DNA of 64,000 nt from positions 62,001 through 126,000 of IMG/VR virus record IMGVR_UViG_3300030117_007501. One strand, 5' to 3'. Of the stretch, positions 1 through 6,815 are shown in pieces. Both the position numbers and the translations under genes were made by a program. The DNA is from a virus. The notes beneath the pieces were generated by a model, which had not been told where the DNA came from, did not search any database, and was given only the letters and a program-made list of their open reading frames with translations. How positions within the stretch are numbered: position 1 is the stretch's first letter; each line of letters opens with the position of its first letter.

Positions 1-1
1 A

Positions 2-352
2 GATATTGATTTCGAAACTACAAAAAAGAAGTACGAAGCATTATCTCTTGAAATTTCTCAACTTTCGAAACTTTTCCAAAAGAAAGAGTACAAAAAAGTC
101 TATGATCATGCCTCTAAACTAAAGGAAAAGATTAAAAACATGCGCGTAGCAGGATTAGAGGATGAAGGTGTCTATTCTGCGGAGAATTTGGCGTTTAAAA
201 TGTTAAGAAACAATGATGAAATCAAAGATTTGATGTCTTTGAGGACAACCTCATATGATATGATGATGTCAATGAGTAAAGAAGAGACAAAAAAAATAAA
301 CATATCTGAAAATTGGAAACTATTTCGTAAAGGAGGCTTGGTAAATGGATGA
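2..352 (+). CDS. C-terminal part of an unknown coiled-coil protein (5' end outside window)
   Basis: The frame is open from the left edge to the stop at 350-352, so the true start lies outside the window. About 116 residues are visible. The first 45 are rich in Lys, Glu and Leu and look like a coiled coil; a Met-rich stretch follows, and the C-terminus holds SENWKLFRKGG. That last segment resembles the N-terminal tag (ENWRxF) of several small proteins further on, but here it is at the C-terminus. The next gene overlaps it by 8 bases, with a strong Shine-Dalgarno (AAAGGAGG) inside this one, so the two are translationally coupled. I do not recognise the family. An internal ATG at 140 is possible but has no need to be the start. 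Confidence 0.7.
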   Translation, partial: DIDFETTKKKYEALSLEISQLSKLFQKKEYKKVYDHASKLKEKIKNMRVAGLEDEGVYSAENLAFKMLRNNDEIKDLMSLRTTSYDMMMSMSKEETKKINISENWKLFRKGGLVNG

Positions 353-680
353 TTCAATGAAAAAATGGAAAAATTTTCTTTTAAAAGAGGAAAATGAGTT
401 GGATGTAGTCGACAAAAGCCCCGTAGTAGATGCGAGAAGAGGAGATTCGGAAATTCTTGGCGAATATTTGCAAGAAATTCAAAACATGGCAATGAGAATT
501 TTAGAAATGGAGAAAGAAATTAAAGAAAAAGAGCTTTCTTATTATCCTGGGTATGAATTTCGAAATGCCGCAAAGCAACTAGCTGACGCTGACGAGTTTG
601 GTAGCCTCGCCAACAGACTCAGTAGGTGGATATCCAACGAAACTAGGATGAAAACCCTCCGTCACGAACTCGAAAAGTAA
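345..680 (+). CDS. Small protein of unknown function with tag-like N-terminus
   Basis: 111 residues. The start is fixed by AAAGGAGG about 8 bases upstream. The N-terminus (MDDSMKKWKNFLLKE) is a loose version of the MKxIMExWRxFxxE tag and ends in L-K-E, like a T4-type prohead protease site. The middle (residues about 45-65) is charged and probably helical. No catalytic motif is visible. It overlaps the upstream gene by 8 bases and is followed 2 bases later by the nuclease gene. Function unknown; packaging into the capsid is an inference from the tag only. Confidence 0.75.
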   Translation: MDDSMKKWKNFLLKEENELDVVDKSPVVDARRGDSEILGEYLQEIQNMAMRILEMEKEIKEKELSYYPGYEFRNAAKQLADADEFGSLANRLSRWISNETRMKTLRHELEK

Positions 681-682
681 AA

Positions 683-1024
683 ATGACTAAATATAAGGCA
701 AAACTAATCCGGATTGTCGACGGAGACACCATCGATGCAGAAATCGATGTAGGTTTTGACGTATTTGTTAGAAAAAGGATTCGTTTATGGGGAATTAACG
801 CCCCTGAGACGCGTTCTACGGATAAAGATGAGGTTAAGGCTGGGGAGATGACTTTACGTCGCCTGAGCGAGATTCTAGCCCTCTCAAATGGCGAATTTGA
901 GCTGATAACTCATGGTGATGGCAAGTTCGGCAGGTGTTTGGGGGAAATATTCGTAAAAGATCATAAGGAAAGCGTGAATCAGGTACTAATTAATGAAGGA
1001 TTCGCTACGGAGTACGAAAAATGA
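683..1024 (+). CDS. Staphylococcal-nuclease-like (SNase/TNase) protein
   Basis: 113 residues, an almost complete single SNase (OB-fold) domain. Seen: VDGDTI at residues 12-17 (metal-binding Asp side), then R34 and E42 in RLWGINAPE, matching Arg35 and Glu43 of staphylococcal nuclease by spacing. KFGR at 81-84 supplies the second catalytic Arg. The position of the family's Asp40 is Asn39, a change also seen in other homologues. Known members are Ca-dependent enzymes that cut DNA and RNA to 3'-phosphate products. There is no signal peptide, so it should act inside the infected cell or be packaged. It lies between two small unknown genes with a 2-base gap before and an ATGA overlap after, so it is part of one operon. 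Possible role: host nucleic acid breakdown. Confidence 0.88.
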   Translation: MTKYKAKLIRIVDGDTIDAEIDVGFDVFVRKRIRLWGINAPETRSTDKDEVKAGEMTLRRLSEILALSNGEFELITHGDGKFGRCLGEIFVKDHKESVNQVLINEGFATEYEK

Positions 1025-1329
1025 AAAAGCTTTTTGAAAATTGGTATGGGTACCTCGAAGATCACCCGGATGCACCAACACCAGGGGAGATTGCAGATGA
1101 AAAAAGATATAACGAGAGGATTGGAAAGCTACAAGACATGGTTATGCAAATCGCGCCCGATATTGTTGCCCGTTTAATAGGGCTTAAGAGCCCCGGACAG
1201 TTTATAGACTCTGAAGATTTCGCCGCTGACGTTGCCTTTCAAGCGGAAGGTAACAACCTTGACGAATTGTGCGAATGGCTACTAGAAGAATTTAACGTCG
1301 ATATATCAGATGTAGACGAAGAGGGGTAG
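1021..1329 (+). CDS. Small acidic protein with MKKLFENWYGYLED N-terminus
   Basis: 102 residues, starting in an ATGA overlap with the nuclease gene. The first 14 residues resemble the tag found on at least seven other small proteins here (Met-Lys, hydrophobic, Glu-Asn-Trp, aromatic, Leu-x-acidic). The rest is acidic, with helical segments and an acidic end (DVDEEG). No known domain recognised. The shared N-terminus suggests common targeting rather than common function. Confidence 0.75.
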   Translation: MKKLFENWYGYLEDHPDAPTPGEIADEKRYNERIGKLQDMVMQIAPDIVARLIGLKSPGQFIDSEDFAADVAFQAEGNNLDELCEWLLEEFNVDISDVDEEG

Positions 1330-1333
1330 TCGC

Positions 1334-3796
1334 GTGCCAAATTCGTTTCATAAAATTTGGAAACAGTTCCGAACAGATCCAGCACTACTCCTAGAAGCAA
1401 GAATAAAGGACATAAAAGCAAAATACCCCGATTTAGATCTATCTGGTTTCATAAATTACGGCCGCGATCAAATACAGAGCGAACTTGGGCCCAAGGGAGT
1501 TTCGAAATATCTCTTATGGTTTGCCCGTGAAATGCACAATAATTTTAAAGACGACATAGAGGAAGATCAATATTGGCACTCGAATGCTCGTTTCGACGAA
1601 GACGTTTTCGCTGTCGCGCGAGAAATACTAAGCACTATTGAATTGTTTCATATTAGACATCAAAGGTTAGAAGATAAAGATATTTACAACTATAACTCGG
1701 CAGAAATTCTTTCTATGCTCGAAAAAATGGGCCCGTCTGAGAGAGAGAAGAGACAGCGCAAGAAAGAAGAAGCGATGGAAGGATCTGAAGTCGTGTATGA
1801 TGATAATAATATATTTGCAATTCGCCCATATACAAAAGAGGCTTCTTGCTTTTATGGCAAAAACACCAGATGGTGCATATCCGCTACTGAATCTCGAAAC
1901 TATTTTCAACAATACACTTCAGAATATCAAGCATTTGTGATGGCGAGATTTGATAATATCCCTACTACCAACGAGCTTCACAAGCTTGCTCTTGTTTATA
2001 GTCGCGATGGTGATTTACAGCAGGTGTTCGACGCACCAGACGATGAAGTAGGCGAGAGAGCTATCTATAAAGCAGTGACAATAAATACTTTCGGGAATGA
2101 CAAGGATTACGATATATTAGGTGAAGAAGAGAAGGAAAAAATAGATGAAATAGCTGCAGATATTGTCCACAGTGGATATATAAACGTCCTAGACAATCCT
2201 CCGGATCCTACAGGAAGCTGGGAAGAGGAAATCACAAACCTAGAGGCGGAATACCAAGAAAAAATCAAGCATGCATACTACAGCGCTGAAGTTGAAGACT
2301 ACGGTGAAGGCAATTATGTATCGTTTAGTGGGGGATTTACAGTAGAGATTGATGAAGGGAAGTTCAAAGGAGGAGAGTACGAGTTTCCTGACAATTATCG
2401 GGATTTGACTGAAGTCACGCGTGATATATCTAGCAGACTTGAAAGGGCTCAAATATATCATGAAGATGTAGAAATCTCAGACTACGATGGAAAAGTAATA
2501 TTTGAAATTAGAGCAAGTACTGATGGTTTTGAGCTGGATCCACAAGGGTATGACTCTTTTCTATATCAACTTTCCGGTTACGACAAGAATTATGGCACGA
2601 TACAACGAATCATAAACAAGTATTTGGCGCAAAAAGGATATATCGCAAAAGCAGCGTTCGACACATTTCAAGCAACGCTTGAAGAGTTACAAAAGAAGCT
2701 TAAGAACTTTAAAATCACCGATTATAGTGAATATGCTGGTGAAGAGGAGATAATATTTGCTAGCAAGGAAAATCTAATAATAACAGATTTTAGCCCGTTC
2801 TTAGTTAAACAAATATCTGAATATGTTGGTGGCAAATATGTCAGCGAAGAAGTTAATCAGAGAATGTTTGAAAAATTAAAAGAACTCAACCAAGCGATAC
2901 AAACTTATCTCTCACAACAGCTCGAATTACCTCTGCAGGGAGCCGATCCTCGCGTTGTCAGAAAACTAGCTATACCAGAGACATTGCGAGTTGTCCTTTA
3001 CGACAGCCTCAATCTAAATGATGAAAACTCCACCTTTGCCAAAATCTCCGTAAGGATAGATAACCCAGAGGCTAGCCAGGAAGAGATAGATATGGTTGTC
3101 GATGTTGTTCAATTTCTGGATGAGAATTACGAAAGAGTTGTTGGTGCTGCCATTGAATCTGCACAAGAGTTGGCAGCTGAAGTCTGGAGTGCTCAGAAAG
3201 AGTTTATGGATAACTTGCCCCCTGTTGCAAAAGAGGTGCTTGAACTGGGCAAAAACTCAACCGATCATGATGCAAAAAGAAGGATGGATAGAGTCAAAGA
3301 CATATCGATAGGGGCGTGGAGAAACGAAAGAGACGAAATATCTACAATGTCAATACTAGTAACTCAGGTGCTATCACCTCTTTTTAGAATACTCAAGTTT
3401 AACGGAGACGTAGGCCATGAAGTTCAAAACCCATTCACCACAGCAGAGATAGATGATTTGATGCGCCTAACAATGGAGTCCAATGATATGAACAGCAACC
3501 TTAACAGAAGAATTAAAGAAATTTATATAAAACGAAGTTGTACGAAGAAAACAACTGGGGAGAAAGGCGACTGTGCCGTACTTAGCCCCTCCACGAAGAA
3601 GCAAACTGCTTGCTATGATGATTGCGATACTGCGAGGGCTGCAAAACACATGAATGAAGAAGCAGAAGAGTTTTTCTCAAAAATCAAAAAAGAATCAGAA
3701 CTAGATGATAAAGACAACATAATAAAAAACAGAAAGTATGATATCATAGATATTATGGATCCAGACTTTAATCTGTGGGAGGTAAATGATGAATAG
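1334..3796 (+). CDS. Large unknown phage protein with YGxxTRWC motif
   Basis: 820 residues from a GTG start at 1334, preceded by GAGGGG. The N-terminal 150 residues are helical and charged. Residues about 165-215 hold the block YGKNTRWCISATESRNYF followed by a hydrophobic strand, an arrangement I have seen in uncharacterised proteins of large phages and whose activity I do not know. The middle is acidic and rich in Tyr and Glu, perhaps with small repeated beta-rich units around residues 320-400. The C-terminal 80 residues carry a Cys group (SCTKK, DCAVL, ACYDDCD) that could form disulphides or bind metal. It overlaps the next gene by 11 bases. Function unknown; a virion or internal protein is one possibility. 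Confidence 0.8.
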   Translation: MPNSFHKIWKQFRTDPALLLEARIKDIKAKYPDLDLSGFINYGRDQIQSELGPKGVSKYLLWFAREMHNNFKDDIEEDQYWHSNARFDEDVFAVAREILSTIELFHIRHQRLEDKDIYNYNSAEILSMLEKMGPSEREKRQRKKEEAMEGSEVVYDDNNIFAIRPYTKEASCFYGKNTRWCISATESRNYFQQYTSEYQAFVMARFDNIPTTNELHKLALVYSRDGDLQQVFDAPDDEVGERAIYKAVTINTFGNDKDYDILGEEEKEKIDEIAADIVHSGYINVLDNPPDPTGSWEEEITNLEAEYQEKIKHAYYSAEVEDYGEGNYVSFSGGFTVEIDEGKFKGGEYEFPDNYRDLTEVTRDISSRLERAQIYHEDVEISDYDGKVIFEIRASTDGFELDPQGYDSFLYQLSGYDKNYGTIQRIINKYLAQKGYIAKAAFDTFQATLEELQKKLKNFKITDYSEYAGEEEIIFASKENLIITDFSPFLVKQISEYVGGKYVSEEVNQRMFEKLKELNQAIQTYLSQQLELPLQGADPRVVRKLAIPETLRVVLYDSLNLNDENSTFAKISVRIDNPEASQEEIDMVVDVVQFLDENYERVVGAAIESAQELAAEVWSAQKEFMDNLPPVAKEVLELGKNSTDHDAKRRMDRVKDISIGAWRNERDEISTMSILVTQVLSPLFRILKFNGDVGHEVQNPFTTAEIDDLMRLTMESNDMNSNLNRRIKEIYIKRSCTKKTTGEKGDCAVLSPSTKKQTACYDDCDTARAAKHMNEEAEEFFSKIKKESELDDKDNIIKNRKYDIIDIMDPDFNLWEVNDE

Positions 3797-3974
3797 TGAT
3801 TCTCTACTATATCTTATAACTGGTTTTACCCTTGTTAACTCTTTTCTATGTTTGCTGTTACCTTTCCTCTTGTCCAAGCAATTATTGCAACTAAGAGAGG
3901 ATATAGAGATGACAGCTCGAAACCCAATGGCAGCTAAAAAAGAATTCATTAAAAGAAAAAGAGAAGGAAAGTGA
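3786..3974 (+). CDS. Small single-pass membrane protein
   Basis: 62 residues (61 if the second of two adjacent ATGs is used). Residues about 7-31 form one long hydrophobic segment (LYLITGF to LLLPFLL), followed by a basic tail (KKEFIKRKREGK), which places the tail in the cytoplasm. The gene overlaps its upstream neighbour by 11 bases and the next gene by 4. Small inner-membrane proteins of this kind in phages include lysis accessories and superinfection proteins, but nothing here tells which. The length is short for a class I holin. Confidence 0.6.
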   Translation: MMNSDSLLYLITGFTLVNSFLCLLLPFLLSKQLLQLREDIEMTARNPMAAKKEFIKRKREGK

Positions 3975-4240
3975 AAAAAAAGAAAAGAATCGTTTTCCCC
4001 GATCTTTTCTTACAAATTGTCAACTCCTTCACAAAAGAGCCGCGAAGCGATATACCCGACAACACTAGAGATGAAACAGACACACTCTTGTCTCTCTTGG
4101 GTGTGGAACCCACATTAGCGCTAGACTATCTAAACTGTTGGCTTATATTAAAAAAAATATCCCCGCTACCCGAAGATGTCTTAAAGACTTTTGAACAATC
4201 TGTTACTATACTGTTGTCTTCTAAAAATAAAAAGGACTAA
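3971..4240 (+). CDS. Small protein of unknown function
   Basis: 89 residues from a GTG start that overlaps the end of the membrane-protein gene; AAGGAAA sits just upstream. It begins with a poly-Lys run (KKKKR) and continues into Leu-rich helices ending in SKNKKD. No motif recognised. The next gene (purA-like) starts 2 bases after the stop, so it belongs to the same operon. Confidence 0.65.
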   Translation: MKKKKRIVFPDLFLQIVNSFTKEPRSDIPDNTRDETDTLLSLLGVEPTLALDYLNCWLILKKISPLPEDVLKTFEQSVTILLSSKNKKD

Positions 4241-4242
4241 TC

Positions 4243-5241
4243 ATGATAGCAGATGTAATTGTTGACTTGCAGTACGGTGACTGTGGCAAAGGTAAGGTTG
4301 CGCACCACCTAGCTAGAACTGGTGAGTATACTCACGTAATAAGATATAATGGTGGATGTAACGCTGGGCACACGATTTATCACGAAGGGAAGAAGTTTGT
4401 AACACACCATATACCGTGCGGAGTGTTCTTTGGTATCAGATCTATTATCGGGCCCGGGTGTGTGATTAACGTAAAGAAGTTTTTTGATGAGATTGATGAA
4501 TTGGAGTCTCACGGAATTAATGCACGTGGGCTAATAGGGGTGGCATCAAATGCTCATATCATCACTGACTTTCACATGGCTCAAGATGGGCAAGACGAAA
4601 TCATAGGTACGACAAAGAGGGGCAATGGACCGGCATATAGAGATAAGTACGCAAGAAGAGGAGTTCGAGCAATTGAGATACCTGAACTTGAGCCCTTCAT
4701 TGTCGACATGTATACGGAATTGCACGATAGTCCATTCTATGAAGAGAGTGTAATACTTTTTGAAGGAGCACAAGGGTTTGGGCTGGATATTGATTGGGGT
4801 GATTACCCCTACGTAACTTCTAGTCATTGCACGGTTGGTGGTGCTATATTAAATGGAGTACCAGCTAGAAGTATTCGTGATGTCTGGGGTGTAGCTAAAA
4901 TTTATGAAACCTATGTCGGAAATAAATTGTTTGAAGGCGTCGATCCAATCTTTGCAAAGATTAGAGAAGCAGGTGAAGAATTTGGCGCAACAACGGGACG
5001 CCCAAGACAAGTAAATTGGATGGATTTTGATAACATGATTAAAGCTATTGATATCAATGGTGTTAACAAGCTAGTGATAAACAAGGTAGATGTACTAGAA
5101 GAGGTAGGCAGGTGGTGTGTTTATTCTGGAATTAACCAATTCGAATTCGACAAATCTGCAGACATGCAATTCTGGATAGAGGAAAATCTTAAAGATAAAG
5201 ATGTGGAAATAATGTTTTCTTCTTGCAAAGATGCTATATAG
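4243..5241 (+). CDS. purA: Adenylosuccinate synthetase, short (archaeal/phage-length) form
   Basis: 332 residues against about 430 in E. coli PurA; short forms are known in archaea and among phage PurZ enzymes. PurA joins IMP and aspartate using GTP. Seen: phosphate loop YGDCGKGK at 11-18 with the catalytic Asp at 13, catalytic His43 in NAGHT, the IMP loop GTTKRGNGPAY and ARRGVR, FEGAQG, the aspartate loop GATTGRPR at 248-255, and the guanine-type motif NKVD at 280-283. Because Asp13 and NKxD are kept, ordinary PurA chemistry is favoured over PurZ (2-aminoadenine synthesis), where as I recall the Asp is replaced. Unusual changes: Cys14 where E. coli has Glu, and Cys39 where it has His. It is the last gene of its operon; a TATTTATAG box follows at once. 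Confidence 0.88.
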   Translation: MIADVIVDLQYGDCGKGKVAHHLARTGEYTHVIRYNGGCNAGHTIYHEGKKFVTHHIPCGVFFGIRSIIGPGCVINVKKFFDEIDELESHGINARGLIGVASNAHIITDFHMAQDGQDEIIGTTKRGNGPAYRDKYARRGVRAIEIPELEPFIVDMYTELHDSPFYEESVILFEGAQGFGLDIDWGDYPYVTSSHCTVGGAILNGVPARSIRDVWGVAKIYETYVGNKLFEGVDPIFAKIREAGEEFGATTGRPRQVNWMDFDNMIKAIDINGVNKLVINKVDVLEEVGRWCVYSGINQFEFDKSADMQFWIEENLKDKDVEIMFSSCKDAI

Positions 5242-5245
5242 GGGC

Positions 5246-5254
5246 TATTTATAG
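5246..5254 (+). promoter_or_regulatory. TAWTTA-type box one base before a start codon
   Basis: TATTTATAG is followed by T and ATG. Six other genes have a box of the same shape one or two bases before their ATG. It may be a -10 element giving a leaderless mRNA, or a translational operator. An AGGGG 11 bases upstream is the only Shine-Dalgarno candidate. Confidence 0.45.
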
Positions 5255-5255
5255 T

Positions 5256-5846
5256 ATGTCTTTCAAACGAAAAAGAAAACCAACCTTCGAAAATACCTAT
5301 ACTAGCAACAAGTTGGATGATATTAACGAACAATTTGCAAAAACTACCGCAATTGCCGGAAACACTACAATAACCATAGGTTCATCAGCCAGTACTGATA
5401 TTGGAATGAGCGGAGTTAATTTGCAAGATGAACAATTCAGCGTTAGCGATGGTACCGTATCTGTGACATATACATACTTGCAGGCATGCAACTCAGACAA
5501 TTCAGATTGTCCGTCAGCTACACAACTCAAGACAGGATCTGGTAGGACAGCAGCGCAGGCTGCAGCTGAAATAGCTACAAAAATCAATGCTAGCTCTCTA
5601 AGCATAACAGCTAGCGCTTCTTTGAACGTTGTAACTCTCACACCTGCCACTGGCGTTACAATAACCGTTACAGAATTAAATGATGGACAACTAGGCGGAA
5701 ACGCCAGTGACTGGGTTGCCGCTACTGCAGCTGATAGCACAACCACAACTACATCAAAAGCTGTTCCATTTGTGTATGGAGTTTGTGGCGCCTTCAATAT
5801 AAGAAAACGTTCTACTGCAATACCCTATAAAACCACTTTAAAGTGA
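5256..5846 (+). CDS. Probable virion surface protein with a beta-rich repeat domain
   Basis: 196 residues from the ATG at 5256. A longer reading from 5223 lies inside purA and is not favoured. After a basic start (MSFKRKRKPTFENTY) the protein is Thr, Ser, Ala and Gly rich, typical of phage fibre or decoration domains. The pattern of alternating strands, AAAEIATKI helix, then ITASASLNVVTLTPA and QLGGNASDW matches two segments of the 887-residue tail protein at 55369 (helix AAAFAAAV, then VRLTQ and GGFGGN). This suggests a shared domain. Two Cys (QACNSDNSDC) lie in an insertion. It starts 14 bases after purA behind a TATTTATAG box, so it may have its own late promoter. Confidence 0.72.
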   Translation: MSFKRKRKPTFENTYTSNKLDDINEQFAKTTAIAGNTTITIGSSASTDIGMSGVNLQDEQFSVSDGTVSVTYTYLQACNSDNSDCPSATQLKTGSGRTAAQAAAEIATKINASSLSITASASLNVVTLTPATGVTITVTELNDGQLGGNASDWVAATAADSTTTTTSKAVPFVYGVCGAFNIRKRSTAIPYKTTLK

Positions 5847-5862
5847 CATAAACGATCAAAAC

Positions 5863-5875
5863 CTCTAATTACTAA
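5863..5875 (+). promoter_or_regulatory. CTCTAATTACTAA repeat, candidate promoter element
   Basis: This 13-base string sits in the 57-base gap before the metalloprotease gene and recurs exactly at 53540-53552, in the gap before the gp6-like gene. Its core TAATTACTA is also at 11159. All three are upstream of a gene with its own Shine-Dalgarno, as expected for a -10-like element. Confidence 0.4.
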
Positions 5876-5903
5876 GTATTATTGTTATTTGAGGCGCCAT
5901 ATT

Positions 5904-6800
5904 ATGATAGATGATATAAAACCGCTAGCTGAAGAATTCATGTCTTACTGTCAAAAGAAGCATGGGTTTGAAAAACCTCCTGTAATGAATTTTATAGAAG
6001 ACGAAGAGAATGCCATGGATCCCATGGGTAAGACTGCATATTACGATCCTCAAAAACAAGAAATAACTCTGTACATAACCAATCGCCACCCGAAAGATAT
6101 ACTTCGCTCTTTGGCACACGAACTCACTCACCACCTACAAAACCTTAGAGGGGAGTTTGATAATATTGGTGAACTAGGAGAGGATTACGCCCAGACAGAT
6201 GATCATATGAGAAAAATGGAATTTGAAGCATATGCCTCTGGATTGGACGTACGAGATTTTGAAAATGATAGAAAAAAAGCTTTACAAAAGGAGTCAAGTA
6301 ACATGAGCACCAGTATTAAATCATTGCTGAGAAAAATTATTAAAGAAGTTTTAGACGAAAACAAGGTTGAAGAGGGATTCAAGAGTCTCGATGATCTTCC
6401 TCGCGCGCCCGAGGAGGCAACAGACATGTTTGGACGCAAGGAGGAAGAAGACGAGGAGTACGTAAAGAATCCTAAAGATCCTCGTACACACTTAAACAGG
6501 TACGGAGATCCTATCTGGCCGGACGGTTCGCCTAGGCTACATTCAAAATCTTGGCGCCCCGACGAAGAAGAATTAACAGAAGAAGAAGAGGCTTTGTTAG
6601 ATTCTGTTCTTAATGAGACTGAAGAAGAAACACTTGAAGAAAATGAAGAAGAAACTCTCGAAGAGGAAGCTTCGACAGATACAGAAGAGACAACAAAGGT
6701 TCAGACACCAGAACAAGAAAACGCCATTTACGAAAGCAGGTTCACAAGCAGAGACAACAAACTTTTTGAAAGACTGCTTAACAAGTGGGCAAAAAAGTAG
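5904..6800 (+). CDS. HExxH metallopeptidase domain fused to a long acidic tail
   Basis: 298 residues from the ATG at 5904, which has GAGG about 9 bases upstream; a TTG five codons earlier is less likely. Residues 60-80 contain AHELTHHLQ, a zinc-metalloprotease motif (HELTH at 72-76), followed by a Glu-rich helix with EFEAYASG that can supply the third ligand. Residue 134 (Met, base 6303) has its own ideal ribosome site and begins a second region, MSTSIKSLLRKIIKEVLDE. After it come a linker with RYGDPIWPDGSPRLHSKS and a very acidic Glu/Thr tail. The acidic part recalls prohead core proteins. The next two genes also end in acidic tails, so the three may work in head assembly. The substrate is unknown. 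Confidence 0.75.
   Translation: MIDDIKPLAEEFMSYCQKKHGFEKPPVMNFIEDEENAMDPMGKTAYYDPQKQEITLYITNRHPKDILRSLAHELTHHLQNLRGEFDNIGELGEDYAQTDDHMRKMEFEAYASGLDVRDFENDRKKALQKESSNMSTSIKSLLRKIIKEVLDENKVEEGFKSLDDLPRAPEEATDMFGRKEEEDEEYVKNPKDPRTHLNRYGDPIWPDGSPRLHSKSWRPDEEELTEEEEALLDSVLNETEEETLEENEEETLEEEASTDTEETTKVQTPEQENAIYESRFTSRDNKLFERLLNKWAKK
6287..6305 (+). promoter_or_regulatory. Internal ribosome binding site and in-frame start inside the metalloprotease gene
   Basis: AAAGGAG at 6287-6293, a 9-base spacer and ATG at 6303 form a near-ideal start in the same frame as the host gene. Use of it would give a separate 165-residue acidic protein without the protease domain, as known for nested scaffold genes in other phages. 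Whether it is used cannot be seen from sequence. Confidence 0.5.
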
Positions 6801-6815
6801 TAGGATAATCATATT

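Noticed and set aside
4243-5241. Calling the short PurA a PurZ and the genome 2-aminoadenine DNA
   Set aside because: Asp13 and the NKVD motif are kept and no other Z-pathway gene is visible here; reported only as a question.
5297-5797. 166-residue minus-strand frame opposite the 5256 gene
   Set aside because: Antisense shadow of a Thr/Ala-rich coding region; no start signal.
5834-5845. Palindrome CACTTTAAAGTG as a terminator
   Set aside because: No loop and no following T-run; it overlaps the stop codon of the gene and is most likely chance.
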